A stretch of DNA of 64,000 bases, from assembly GCF_003002055.1 (NCBI RefSeq), contig NZ_PVZF01000001.1, positions 62,001 to 126,000 of the forward strand. The letters run 5' to 3'. Shown piece by piece: positions 1 to 10,026 of the stretch. Numbering within the stretch: the first letter of the stretch is position 1; each line of letters opens with the position of its first letter. Under the pieces are notes generated by a model. It saw only the letters and a program-made list of their open reading frames with translations. It made no database searches and was not told the DNA's origin. Origin of the DNA: Kineococcus rhizosphaerae. GTDB lineage: Bacteria; Actinomycetota; Actinomycetes; Actinomycetales; Kineococcaceae. Both the position numbers and the translations under genes were made by a program.

Positions 1-266
1 TCGAGGAGGTGCGGATCGTCGCGGTCAAGGACAACGTCTACTACGCCGAACTCGCCTTCGACGGGGGCCTGACGGTCAGCTCGCGCACGTCGGACGCCAT
101 CGCGCTCGCCCTGCGGGTCGGGTGCCCGATCGTCAGCGCCGAAGGCGTCCTGGACTCGGGCGGCGTCCCGGTCCCCGACGAGGACGAGGACGAGGTCGAG
201 AAGTTCCGCGAGTTCCTCGACCACATCTCGCCCGAGGACTTCGAGTCCGGGGCGGGAGAGCAGTAG
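1..266 (+). CDS. Bifunctional nuclease family protein (DUF151), C-terminal part
   Basis: This is the 3' part of a gene that begins before the window; the frame is open from base 3, and homologues carry roughly 60 more residues upstream. The readable part holds the DUF151 core (VRIVAVKDNVYYAEL near its start, then RTSDAIALALRVGCPI) and an acidic tail. Family members are described as having DNase and RNase activity, but the cellular role in actinobacteria is unclear. In Mycobacterium tuberculosis the homologue (Rv1829) lies between two MerR genes and just before the glycine cleavage gene, and the same order is seen here. The GTG at base 9 follows a purine-rich GAGGAG, but a start there would cut into the conserved fold, so I treat it as internal. 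Confidence 0.85.
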   Translation, partial: EEVRIVAVKDNVYYAELAFDGGLTVSSRTSDAIALALRVGCPIVSAEGVLDSGGVPVPDEDEDEVEKFREFLDHISPEDFESGAGEQ

Positions 267-331
267 GACGAGGCGAACAGGGCCGTCCGGGTCACGAACG
301 GGTCACGGCGCACGCCGCGCCGCGCGCCTCG

Positions 332-360
332 TTGACGCTCCGGGGGTGCTCTTCTACGGT
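332..360 (+). promoter_or_regulatory. Sigma-70-type promoter for the MerR gene
   Basis: TTGACG at 332-337 and TACGGT at 355-360 are separated by 17 bases, close to the housekeeping sigma factor consensus. Transcription would start near 367, giving a leader of about 53 nt before the GTG at 420. This is one of the clearest -35/-10 pairs in the window. Confidence 0.7.
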
Positions 361-419
361 CAGTGTGCAGGACGCTCCCGGTCGAACTCCCGTCGGGTGG
401 CGATGACGAGGAGGCCGGC

Positions 420-1025
420 GTGAGCAGTGGCGACACAGTCGCAGGGTCGCGGAAGGTGTCCCGACCCGCGCGTGCGCAGGGTCTGTTGTTCGCCGAGGAC
501 CTGCCGGACCTCGACGACGAGGTCGGCTACCGCGGGCAGACCGCGTGCAAGGCCGCCGGGATCACCTACCGCCAGCTCGACTACTGGGCCCGCACCGGCC
601 TGGTCGAGCCCAGCGTGCGCAGTGCCTCCGGATCGGGGTCGCAGCGGCTCTACGGCTTCCGCGACATCCTGGTCCTGAAGGTCGTCAAGCGGCTCCTGGA
701 CACCGGCGTCTCGCTGCACCAGATCCGCTCGGCCGTGACCCACCTGCGCGAACGCGGTGTCGAGGACCTCGCGCAGATCACCCTCATGTCCGACGGGGCC
801 AGCGTCTACGAGTGCACCTCGGCCGACGAGGTCATAGATCTCGTCCAGGGCGGTCAGGGCGTCTTCGGCATCGCCGTCGGCCGCGTGTGGCGCGAGGTCG
901 AGGGTGAGCTCGCCTCGCTGCCCAGCGAACGCCCCGCCGACCGCGAGCAGCCCCAGGAGGGGCAGGACCCGATGGTCCTGGCCGACGAGCTGTCCCGCCG
1001 CCGCGCCGCCCGCGAAGCGGGCTGA
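420..1025 (+). CDS. MerR family transcriptional regulator (Rv1830 type)
   Basis: A 201-residue DNA-binding regulator. A winged-helix MerR domain spans about residues 37-110, with YRGQTACKAAGITYRQLDYW followed by a wing rich in Ser and Gly and then QRLYGFRDILVLKVVKRLL. The C-terminal part (ITLMSDGASVYECTSADEV, QGGQGVFGIAV) matches the M. tuberculosis Rv1830 type rather than a metal-sensing MerR, and no metal-binding cysteine pair is seen. I chose the GTG at 420 because GAGGAGG lies 5 bases upstream; an in-frame ATG-less extension to 363 has no ribosome site and would overlap the promoter's start point. It has its own promoter and ends in front of a very long hairpin. The target genes are unknown; a related MerR protein (FtsR) in Corynebacterium controls ftsZ. 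Confidence 0.88.
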   Translation: MSSGDTVAGSRKVSRPARAQGLLFAEDLPDLDDEVGYRGQTACKAAGITYRQLDYWARTGLVEPSVRSASGSGSQRLYGFRDILVLKVVKRLLDTGVSLHQIRSAVTHLRERGVEDLAQITLMSDGASVYECTSADEVIDLVQGGQGVFGIAVGRVWREVEGELASLPSERPADREQPQEGQDPMVLADELSRRRAAREAG

Positions 1026-1058
1026 ACCTTCTGGTCGCTGGTCCGGGCGGCTCCACGT

Positions 1059-1147
1059 GTTCGCGCCGGACGCTCAGAACGACGAGCGGCCCCTGGATCC
1101 TGGCGGATCCCAAGGGCCGTTCGTCGTTCTGAGCGTCCGGCGCGAAC
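1059..1147. terminator. Very long hairpin between convergent genes, likely bidirectional terminator
   Basis: Arms 1059-1092 and 1114-1147 are complementary over 34 bases with one G/T position, around a 21-base loop that itself contains two GGATCC-type copies. It lies between the MerR gene (+) and the SMI1 gene (-), so it can serve both. There is no T-run, as is common in actinobacterial terminators, but the arms are far longer than usual. Confidence 0.65.
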
Positions 1148-1167
1148 GTCGCCGCCTGGACCAGCTC

Positions 1168-1857
1168 CTATTCCACCAACTCGCGGCGGGGGAGGGCCTG
1201 CATGGCGAAGGGGTCGCTCACCCAGTCGTGGGCGTCGGGCAGCCAGATCACCGCGGCCAGCAGCGAGTCCGCCCAGGCGCCGAGCAGTTCGTCGAGCCCG
1301 ACGCGCCAGGAGTGCTGGTAGCCCTCCCCGTCGTCGGCCAGCACGATCTGCTCGGCGACGGCCCGGCTGCTGCCGAGCCGGACGGCGATCAGCTCCTCGT
1401 CGCGGGCGAACAGGGGCAGCAGCGCCGGCGGGGCGGCGAGTCCGGGGCCCTGCCCGCTGGCCCGTCGCAGGGCCTCCTCGAGGGTCAGCGGGACCCAGCC
1501 GCCGGGGCCGACGCTGGGGGCGCTGGTGCGGTAGGCGGTGCGGACGGGGTCGACCCCGTCGATCGCCCGCCACCAGGCACGCGCCCCGCGGGGCAGGAGC
1601 AGGCCCAGCTGGCGTTCCACGGCGTCCAGGCGGGCGTCGTCGACGCCGGGGCGCAGGCGGGTGGCGATGTCCGCGCCCGAGCGGGTCCACTGCGCCCGCA
1701 GGCGCTGGACGAGGCCGGTGATGCGGTCGGACTCGGGGTCGGTGGCCGGCAGGCGCACGGGCGCGGGGACGGCACCGGCCGGTCGGGCGGGGCGCACGAG
1801 GCGTGGCGCGCGGGAGGTGGGCTGGCCGGCTTCGAGGGGGGTGTTGGACGACGTCAC
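1168..1857 (-). CDS. SMI1/KNR4 family protein
   Basis: A 229-residue protein with an SMI1/KNR4 (SUKH) fold: RPGVDDARLDAVERQLGLLL, then ARAWWRAIDGVDP, and late in the protein a typical LLAAVIWLPDAHDWVSDPF segment. SUKH proteins are often immunity proteins against contact-dependent toxins or act in cell-wall-related roles. No toxin gene is visible next to it, so I make no claim of immunity. The GTG at 1857 is chosen because AGGAGGT lies 6 bases upstream; a longer reading to 1908 has no such site. The first about 45 residues are Pro/Ala-rich and poorly conserved in appearance. It is convergent with the MerR gene across the long hairpin. Confidence 0.8.
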   Translation of the reverse strand: MTSSNTPLEAGQPTSRAPRLVRPARPAGAVPAPVRLPATDPESDRITGLVQRLRAQWTRSGADIATRLRPGVDDARLDAVERQLGLLLPRGARAWWRAIDGVDPVRTAYRTSAPSVGPGGWVPLTLEEALRRASGQGPGLAAPPALLPLFARDEELIAVRLGSSRAVAEQIVLADDGEGYQHSWRVGLDELLGAWADSLLAAVIWLPDAHDWVSDPFAMQALPRRELVE

Positions 1858-2001
1858 AGGACCTCCTAGGACCCGCAGCGTGCGCGGGCAGAGCGGGGGC
1901 GGCACCAACGGGGGTGTTCCCCGGGCGCACGCCGTCTCAGGACGGTAGACGCTCGCGGATCATCCCGCACCTTGGACGTACCGCACCCCGGAACGGTTCC
2001 C

Positions 2002-2763
2002 TCACGCGGGGGCGAGCACCCGGTCCAGGATGCTGTCGAACTGCCCCGCAAGCGTTCTGGCCGTCCGGGTCCTCAGCGCGTGCAGGGGGACGCCGGCGCC
2101 CTGCGACTGCGGCACCGACACCCGGTCGGGCAGGGGCTCCAGGACGAGGTCGCCGAACAGCGCCCGCAGCTCCTCGTACCGGAACCTCTGCTCGCCCGAG
2201 CGCGGGGTGAAGCGGTTGACCTGGATGCCGACGATCCGGGGGGCCTGCCGCAGGGCGCGCACCTCCCGCACCGTGCGGTCCACGGCGGCGACGGAGAACC
2301 GGCTGGCGTCGGAGACGACGAGGACGGCGTCGGCCGCCCGCCACGCCGAGCGCGTCAGGCCGTTGAGCGAGGGCGGGGTGTCGAGCAGGGCCAGCGCGTG
2401 GTCGTCGAGCTTCTTCAGCGCGCGCCGCAACGACTTCAGCGTCTCCTCGTCCGCGTCGGGGGTGTCCAGGCCGGCCGAGGCGTCCGAGCCCGTCAGCACG
2501 TCGAGCAGACCGGGGTGGTCGTCGACCCAGCCGCTGGGCGCGACGGCCTCCTCGGCGACCCTGCGCTTGGGGGCCGACAGGACCGCGGCCACGTCGTGGG
2601 CCCGCTGGGCCGTCACGTCCAGGCCGGACGTGGCGTCCGCCTGGGGGTCCAGGTCGACGACGAGGGCGCTGGTGCCGCGGTGGAGGGCGGCCGAGGCGAG
2701 CCCGAGGACGACGGAGGTCTTGCCCACCCCGCCCTTGGCGCTGCAGACGGCGAGGCTGATCAC
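2002..2763 (-). CDS. ParA/MinD-like ATPase without a ParB partner
   Basis: A 253-residue deviant Walker ATPase. The P-loop is KGGVGKTS about nine residues from the start, Walker A' is VVDLDPQADAT, and LLDTPPSLN is the next switch. Such proteins dimerise on ATP and position cargo on the nucleoid or membrane. No parB or centromere-like repeats are visible, so this is an orphan of unknown cargo rather than the chromosomal parA. The frame stays open to 2925, but that would run through the glycine riboswitch on the other strand. The GTG at 2763 puts the P-loop at the usual distance; an ATG at 2775 is the alternative, and neither has a good ribosome site. It is divergent from gcvP, with only about 30 bases to the gcvP -10 box. 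Confidence 0.8.
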   Translation of the reverse strand: MISLAVCSAKGGVGKTSVVLGLASAALHRGTSALVVDLDPQADATSGLDVTAQRAHDVAAVLSAPKRRVAEEAVAPSGWVDDHPGLLDVLTGSDASAGLDTPDADEETLKSLRRALKKLDDHALALLDTPPSLNGLTRSAWRAADAVLVVSDASRFSVAAVDRTVREVRALRQAPRIVGIQVNRFTPRSGEQRFRYEELRALFGDLVLEPLPDRVSVPQSQGAGVPLHALRTRTARTLAGQFDSILDRVLAPA

Positions 2764-2793
2764 GGCGCAGACCATAGCGGCGCGCCGAACCCG

Positions 2794-2799
2794 TAGAGT
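2794..2799 (+). promoter_or_regulatory. -10 box (TAGAGT) of the gcvP leader
   Basis: TAGAGT fits the actinobacterial TANNNT -10 pattern and lies about 15-20 bases before the riboswitch. No convincing -35 box is visible. Transcription would begin near 2806. Confidence 0.5.
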
Positions 2800-2810
2800 G
2801 GAGGCTGGCC

Positions 2811-2935
2811 GTTCACCTCGTGTGGGAGAGATCCCGATCCTGACCGATCGGGGCGCCGAAGGGGCAACATCCCCGGAACCTCTCAGGCGGAAGGACCACG
2901 TGGGGTTGGCCGCTCTGGAGCTCACCCGCGGGTGG
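2811..2935 (+). promoter_or_regulatory. Glycine riboswitch in the gcvP leader
   Basis: The conserved aptamer signature is present in order: GGGAGAG at 2824-2830, GCCGAAGGGGCAA near 2854-2866, then CTCTCAGGCGG-type sequence at 2879-2890 (AACCTCTCAGGCGGAAGGAC). A CTCTGGAG element at about 2913-2920 matches the conserved 3' part of singlet glycine riboswitches, often called a ghost aptamer. It is followed by a perfect 12-base palindrome, CACCCGCGGGTG. Only one full aptamer is seen. Glycine binding is expected to turn on gcvP expression; the expression platform overlaps the stretch up to the ribosome site at 2973-2978. Confidence 0.88.
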
Positions 2936-2981
2936 GTGACAGACGGGGAGGTCCACCCAGTCCACGACCTCCGGAGAGCCG

Positions 2982-5858
<2,877 letters not shown>

Positions 5859-5865
5859 ACGCGGC

Positions 5866-6373
5866 GTGGGGGCGCTACCGACCTTCCTGGTCGAGCACGC
5901 CGCGGCCGTGCCCGTGGCCCTGCTGCTGCTCGTCGTGGCGTGCGCGGCCCTGGGGACTGGCCGTGCGCCGTCGCCCCCGGGCGGCGGCGTGGCTGTTCGC
6001 CGCTGCGCTGCTGCCCGTCGTGGGGCTGACCCTGGCCCCCGACGGGCGCGGGCGCCGCGCCGAGCAGTGGTGCCAGGCCGGCTTCACGCTGCCCTCCCTC
6101 GGCAGCGTCGAGCTGCTGGCCAACGTCGCGCTGTTCGTGCCCGCCGCGGTGTTCGGCGTCCTGCTGCTGCGCCGGCCCGTGCTCGTCGTCCTCGGCGGGT
6201 CGGCGCTGTCGGCGGGGGTCGAGGCCGTGCAGGCGGCCGTGCCCGCCCTGGGCCGTTCCTGCACGACCGACGACTGGGCCATGAACACCGCGGGCACGGT
6301 CGTGGGGGTCCTCGTCGGTGTCGCGGTCGGCTCCCTGCCGGTGGGCGTGGGTAGGATCCGCCGCAGGGGGTGA
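5866..6373 (+). pseudogene. VanZ-like membrane protein, apparently frameshifted
   Basis: Two overlapping frames together read as one VanZ-family protein. The frame opening with GTG at 5866 gives a first membrane helix (FLVEHAAAVPVALLLLVVAC) up to about 5956. The next frame continues with RRRPRAAAWLFAAALLPVVG, ELLANVALFVPAAVFGVLLL and a VanZ-type GVEAVQAAVP and DDWAMNTAGTVVGVLVG, stopping at 6373. Skipping one base in the CTGGGGACTGG stretch near 5951-5960 joins them smoothly. Either the gene is broken, the assembly has an indel in the G-run, or a shorter protein starts at GTG 5963 (136 residues). VanZ homologues are small membrane proteins; a role in glycopeptide resistance is not implied. 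Confidence 0.6.
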
Positions 6374-6378
6374 TCACG

Positions 6379-6870
6379 ATGGAGTTCCTGGACGCGCTGC
6401 TGGACCGCAGCTGGCTCATCTGGATCGCCGCCGCGCTGGTCCTGGGGATCCTCGAGATCACCGCGATCGACCTCGTCTTCGCCATGCTGGCCGGCGGGGC
6501 GCTCGCCGGCGCCCTCGCCGACGCCGCGGGGCTGGGTTTCGTCGGGCAGGTGCTCGTGGCGGCCGTCGTGGCCGCCCTGCTCATCGGCACCATCCGGCCG
6601 ATCCTGCTGCGCCGGTTGCGGATGCCGCCGAGCGGCACGACGAACACCCCGGCGCTCATCGGGCGCCCGGCGATGGTGCTGGCCGAGGTCACCGCGCGCG
6701 GTGGGCAGGTCAAGCTCGTGGGCGAGACGTGGTCGGCCCGCTCGACCGGGGCGGTCTTCGACGTCGGCGAGGACGTCGTGGTCACCGCCATCGACGGCGC
6801 CACGGCCGTGGTCGGCCCCCTGCCGGAACCTCCCGCACCACCCGCCCCGACGCAGATCCCGGAGCCCTGA
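6379..6870 (+). CDS. NfeD-like membrane protein
   Basis: A 163-residue protein with three predicted membrane helices (WLIWIAAALVLGILEI, then DLVFAMLAGGALAGALADAAG, then VLVAAVVAALLIG) followed by the soluble OB-fold NfeD domain (ALIGRPAMVL, TWSARSTGAVFDVGEDVVV) and a Pro-rich tail. NfeD proteins normally pair with SPFH/stomatin proteins in membrane microdomains, and that partner follows directly: the stop TGA shares its last base with the partner's ATG. The ATG at 6379 is favoured by AGGGGG eight bases upstream; a GTG at 6370 would overlap the VanZ stop. Confidence 0.88.
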   Translation: MEFLDALLDRSWLIWIAAALVLGILEITAIDLVFAMLAGGALAGALADAAGLGFVGQVLVAAVVAALLIGTIRPILLRRLRMPPSGTTNTPALIGRPAMVLAEVTARGGQVKLVGETWSARSTGAVFDVGEDVVVTAIDGATAVVGPLPEPPAPPAPTQIPEP

Positions 6871-8003
6871 TGGACAACGTCGTGACCCTCGTCGTGCTGG
6901 TGCTCGTCATCCTGTTCGTGGTGACGGTCATCATCCGCACGATCCGCATCGTGCCGCAGGCCACGGCGGTGATCGTCGAACGGCTGGGGCGGTACTCGCG
7001 GACGCTGGAGGCCGGGCTGCACTTCCTCGTCCCCTTCATCGACAAGGTCCGCGCCAACGTCGACCTGCGCGAGCAGGTCGTCTCGTTCCCGCCGCAGCCG
7101 GTCATCACCTCCGACAACCTCGTGGTGAGCATCGACACCGTCATCTACTACCAGCCGACCGACCCGAAGTCGGCGACGTACGAGATCGCCAACTACATCC
7201 AGGGCATCGAGCAGCTCACCGTCACGACCCTGCGCAACGTCATCGGGTCCCTGGACCTCGAGCAGACCCTGACCAGCCGTGACCAGATCAACGGCCAGCT
7301 GCGCGGGGTGCTCGACGAGGCCACCGGCCGCTGGGGCATCCGCGTGAACCGCGTGGAGCTCAAGGCGATCGACCCGCCGGCCAGCGTCCAGGACTCCATG
7401 GAGAAGCAGATGCGCGCCGAACGCGACCGGCGCGCGGCGATCCTGAACGCCGAGGGGCTCAAGCAGTCGCAGATCCTGACGGCCGAGGGCGAGAAGCAGT
7501 CCTCGATCCTGCGGGCCGAGGGGTCGGCCCAGGCCGCGATCCTGCGCTCGCAGGGTGAGGCGAAGGCCATCACCCAGGTGTTCGACGCGATCCACCGCGG
7601 CGACCCTGACCCGAAGCTGCTGGCCTACCAGTACCTGCAGACGCTGCCGCAGATCGCCCGCGGCGACGCGAACAAGGTCTGGATCGTGCCGAGCGAGCTC
7701 AACGACGCGCTCAAGGGTTTCGGCTCGATGTTCAACTCCTTCCAGAACGACGGTCCCGGGGCGGGCAGGACCGAGCGCCCCGCTCCCGAGCAGCACGACA
7801 CGGGTCTGCCCGACGTGGTGCTGGAGGACCCCGCCGAGGCGCTCAAGCGGGCCCGGGAGGAGGCCGCCGGGGCGACGCGCGACGCCGAGGGCGCCACCCG
7901 CCTGGGCAAGGTCGACGTTCCCGCCGACACCTCCACCGACACCTCCACCGACACCCCCGCCGACCAGCCGGCCGCCGCCCCGACCGACGAGCCGAACCGC
8001 TGA
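6870..8003 (+). CDS. SPFH/stomatin-like protein
   Basis: A 377-residue prohibitin-fold protein. One N-terminal membrane helix (VVTLVVLVLVILFVVTVII) is followed by the SPFH domain (RIVPQATAVIVERLGRYSR, then LREQVVSFPPQPVITSDN) and a long coiled-coil stretch with repeated EGEKQSSILRAEG-type units around residues 170-230. The C-terminus is disordered and ends in repeated DTST units. The protein probably oligomerises at the membrane together with the NfeD partner upstream; in Bacillus such pairs (flotillin/NfeD) organise microdomains. Start and preceding stop share one base (TGATG), so the two are translationally coupled. Confidence 0.9.
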   Translation: MDNVVTLVVLVLVILFVVTVIIRTIRIVPQATAVIVERLGRYSRTLEAGLHFLVPFIDKVRANVDLREQVVSFPPQPVITSDNLVVSIDTVIYYQPTDPKSATYEIANYIQGIEQLTVTTLRNVIGSLDLEQTLTSRDQINGQLRGVLDEATGRWGIRVNRVELKAIDPPASVQDSMEKQMRAERDRRAAILNAEGLKQSQILTAEGEKQSSILRAEGSAQAAILRSQGEAKAITQVFDAIHRGDPDPKLLAYQYLQTLPQIARGDANKVWIVPSELNDALKGFGSMFNSFQNDGPGAGRTERPAPEQHDTGLPDVVLEDPAEALKRAREEAAGATRDAEGATRLGKVDVPADTSTDTSTDTPADQPAAAPTDEPNR

Positions 8004-8007
8004 CCCC

Positions 8008-8388
8008 GTGCACCGCAGCCGGTTCTCGACGCTGCTGATCGACGTCCCCGCCGCCGACGCCCCGTCGGCGGCGGGTTTCTGGTCGCAGGCGCTGGGCACC
8101 GGCACGGAACCCGAACCCGGCGAACCGCAGTTCGTCTCCCTGCCCGGAGCGTTCCCCGGGCTGGTGGTCGCCGTCCAGGCGCTGCAGGACGGCGAGCCCC
8201 GCTTCCACGTCGACGTGGAGACCGACGACGTCGACGCCGAGGTGCGGCGGCTGGTGGGACTGGGGGTCGTCGAGGTGTCGGCCTGGCAGGGGTGCCGCAC
8301 GCTGCGGGCGCCCGGGGGTCACCTGCTGTGCGTCATCCCGGTGCACGACCCGGCAGGGTTCGCGGCGCACGCGACGGTCTGGGCGTGA
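8008..8388 (+). CDS. VOC family protein (glyoxalase/bleomycin-resistance fold)
   Basis: A 126-residue protein of the vicinal oxygen chelate fold: FSTLLIDVPAADAPSAAGFW at the start, FHVDVETDDVDAEVRRLVGLG in the middle and a C-terminal LRAPGGHLLCVIPV. These are two beta-alpha-beta-beta-beta modules. The metal-ligand positions are only partly recognisable, and the substrate is unknown. The GTG at 8008 lies 4 bases after the SPFH stop. Its last 56 bases overlap the end of a membrane-protein gene on the other strand. Confidence 0.8.
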   Translation: MHRSRFSTLLIDVPAADAPSAAGFWSQALGTGTEPEPGEPQFVSLPGAFPGLVVAVQALQDGEPRFHVDVETDDVDAEVRRLVGLGVVEVSAWQGCRTLRAPGGHLLCVIPVHDPAGFAAHATVWA

Positions 8389-9052
8389 CGCGGCGGTACC
8401 AGCGCGCGCACACCGCGACGGCCGTCGCGACCTCCACGACGTCCCCGCCGTACGCGAGCACCTGCGCGGCCGCGCCCGCCCCGGCGGCGAACCACAGCTT
8501 GGCGACGGTCCCGTGGACGGCGAAGACGACGAGCAGCGCCAGCAGGCACGTCCGCACGCCCGGCCGCCCGCGCACGGGGTCGGGTCCGGCGACGACGGTC
8601 GCGAACAGCCACCCGGCCAGCACCATGTGGACCATCAGCGCCGGGTGCAGGGCGTGCGGGACGGGCGCCAGGTAGAACAGCCACGGCCCGGCGGCCTCCA
8701 GCACCGTCGCGACCGGCCACCACGTCACCGCCCGCGACCACGGGTGGTGCAGCGCCCCCACCAGGGCCCGGCGCGGACCCGGGGGCAGCACCCGCAGGGT
8801 CAGGCCCACCGGCGCCGACAGGGCCAACAGCAGCGGGGCCGCCATCGTCACCAGCAGGTGCACCGCGACCTCGTCGGTGGCCGAGCGCGCTGGCCACAGC
8901 CCGGCGGCGGCCAGCGCGGCGGCGCACCCGGTCGCGGCCGCCGTCCGCCGCACGGGCCAGCGGTCGCCGCGGGCGTGCAGCCGCTGCTCGGCCACCAGGT
9001 AGCAGGCGGTCAGCCCGGCCGCGGCGGCCAGCAGCAGGGCGCCGGGGATCAC
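8333..9052 (-). CDS. Cytochrome c oxidase assembly protein, CtaG/caa3 type
   Basis: A 239-residue membrane protein with about seven helices and the family signs HLLVTMAAPLLLALSAPVGL, LRVLPPGPRR and HPALMVHMVLAGWLFATVV. CtaG_2-type proteins are linked to copper delivery and assembly of heme-copper oxidases, although many actinobacterial members are uncharacterised. It directly follows the DUF2243 gene with a 4-base overlap, so the two membrane proteins are co-translated. Its 3' end overlaps the VOC gene by 56 bases. Confidence 0.82.
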   Translation of the reverse strand: MIPGALLLAAAAGLTACYLVAEQRLHARGDRWPVRRTAAATGCAAALAAAGLWPARSATDEVAVHLLVTMAAPLLLALSAPVGLTLRVLPPGPRRALVGALHHPWSRAVTWWPVATVLEAAGPWLFYLAPVPHALHPALMVHMVLAGWLFATVVAGPDPVRGRPGVRTCLLALLVVFAVHGTVAKLWFAAGAGAAAQVLAYGGDVVEVATAVAVCARWYRRVTPRPSRAPRTLPGRAPG

Positions 9053-9489
9053 CCGGGCGGCCCGGGCACGCGACGCCGGCGGCGCAGGACGACGACCCCG
9101 GCGAGCACGGCCAGCAGGCCCGCGCCGTTCCAGACGAGGTCGTAGGCCAGCAGGTCGACGCCGTAGCGGATCTGGTGCAACCCGAGCGCCTTGTGCTGCA
9201 CCAGGCCGTCGTACAGCTGGAAACCTCCCCAGCCGAGGAGGGTCCCCGCCACCACCCGCCGCCGGTCGGTGACCCGGCGGCGCTGCAGGTCGGCGAACAA
9301 GAACAGACCCGCGACGACCGCCAGCCAGCTCCCGGCGTGGAACCAGCCGTCGGAGACGAGCCCGGCCGTCGAGGTGGACCGGTCGTAGAAGTGGTGCCAG
9401 TGCAGCAGCTGGTGGAACACCGTCTCGTCGAGGAAGCCGGCGAGCCCGACGCCCATCAGCAGCCCCGCCAGGAGCGACCGGTCCCGCAC
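9049..9489 (-). CDS. DUF2243 membrane protein
   Basis: A 146-residue protein with four predicted helices and the strong DUF2243 signature: GLAGFLDETVFHQLLHWHHF near the start, DGWFHAGSW, and GGFQLYDGLVQHKALGLHQI in the second half. The many conserved histidines suggest metal or heme contact, but no function is established. DUF2243 and CtaG-type genes are often adjacent, as here. The GTG start follows the preceding stop by one base (TGA-C-GTG). Confidence 0.88.
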   Translation of the reverse strand: MRDRSLLAGLLMGVGLAGFLDETVFHQLLHWHHFYDRSTSTAGLVSDGWFHAGSWLAVVAGLFLFADLQRRRVTDRRRVVAGTLLGWGGFQLYDGLVQHKALGLHQIRYGVDLLAYDLVWNGAGLLAVLAGVVVLRRRRRVPGPPG

Positions 9490-9490
9490 G

Positions 9491-9985
9491 TCAGGCGCCC
9501 AGGACGGCGAGGACGGCCGTGCGCCGCAGCCGTTCCAGCTCCGTGGCCTGCCGGTCGGCCCGTCGCACGAGCTCCTCCAGGGCGCCGGCGTCCAGGCGCG
9601 CGTCGGTGCGGGCCAGTTCCCGCAGGCTGCGCCAGCCCGCGCCCTTGCCCTGCACGCCGAGCAGCAGTCCCTCCAGCTCGACGACCGTGCGCAGCGGGGA
9701 GCGGCGCACCAGCCGGCCGTTCGGCTTCAGCGCCCCGACGGCCTCGGCCACGCGCCCGGCCAGCGGCAGCGGCGCCTTCACCGGCACCCCCAGCACGCCC
9801 ATCCAGTGCCGCAGGGCCCGGCGGTCCTCCTCGCACTCGGCGGCCAGCCGGGACAGCTCGCTCCCGGTCGCCGACCCCGCGTGCGCCCGGGCGCTGCGCG
9901 TGAACCGGGTGCAGCCGGCCGTGGCCCCGGCGAGGTGGTCGTTGAGGTACACGGCCAGGTACCGCTCGCGTTCGTGATCGTCCAC
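9491..9985 (-). CDS. Conserved helical protein of unknown function
   Basis: A 164-residue soluble protein, almost entirely predicted helix, with ERERYLAVYLNDHLAGATAG near the N-terminus and paired Glu/His/Arg patches (ECEEDRRALRHWMGVLG). The layout suggests a four-helix, ferritin-like bundle, but I cannot identify metal ligands with certainty. It heads a three-gene unit with the DUF2243 and CtaG-type proteins and is divergent from the MBL-fold gene; the 41-base gap between them holds a 10-base inverted repeat. Confidence 0.65.
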   Translation of the reverse strand: MDDHERERYLAVYLNDHLAGATAGCTRFTRSARAHAGSATGSELSRLAAECEEDRRALRHWMGVLGVPVKAPLPLAGRVAEAVGALKPNGRLVRRSPLRTVVELEGLLLGVQGKGAGWRSLRELARTDARLDAGALEELVRRADRQATELERLRRTAVLAVLGA

Positions 9986-9991
9986 GACGGG

Positions 9992-10020
9992 GGGTTACCC
10001 GGGGTGGGTGCGGGTAACCC
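9992..10020. promoter_or_regulatory. Inverted repeat in a divergent promoter region
   Basis: GGGTTACCCG at 9992-10001 and CGGGTAACCC at 10011-10020 are perfect inverted repeats around a 9-base spacer. They fill the 41-base gap between two divergent genes. Each half is itself nearly palindromic (GGGTTACCC). A shared operator is the simplest reading; the binding protein is unknown. Confidence 0.5.
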
Positions 10021-10026
10021 CTCGGC

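Noticed and set aside
2764-2925. Longer N-terminus for the ParA-like protein
   Set aside because: It would translate the complement of the riboswitch and places the P-loop far from the start, unlike the family.
6351-6357. TAGGAT as promoter for nfeD
   Set aside because: It lies inside the VanZ-like frame and the nfeD start has a good ribosome site in an apparent operon; evidence is too thin to list.
5866-6373. Glycopeptide resistance function for the VanZ-like gene
   Set aside because: VanZ-fold proteins are widespread without resistance, no van genes are nearby, and the frame is broken.
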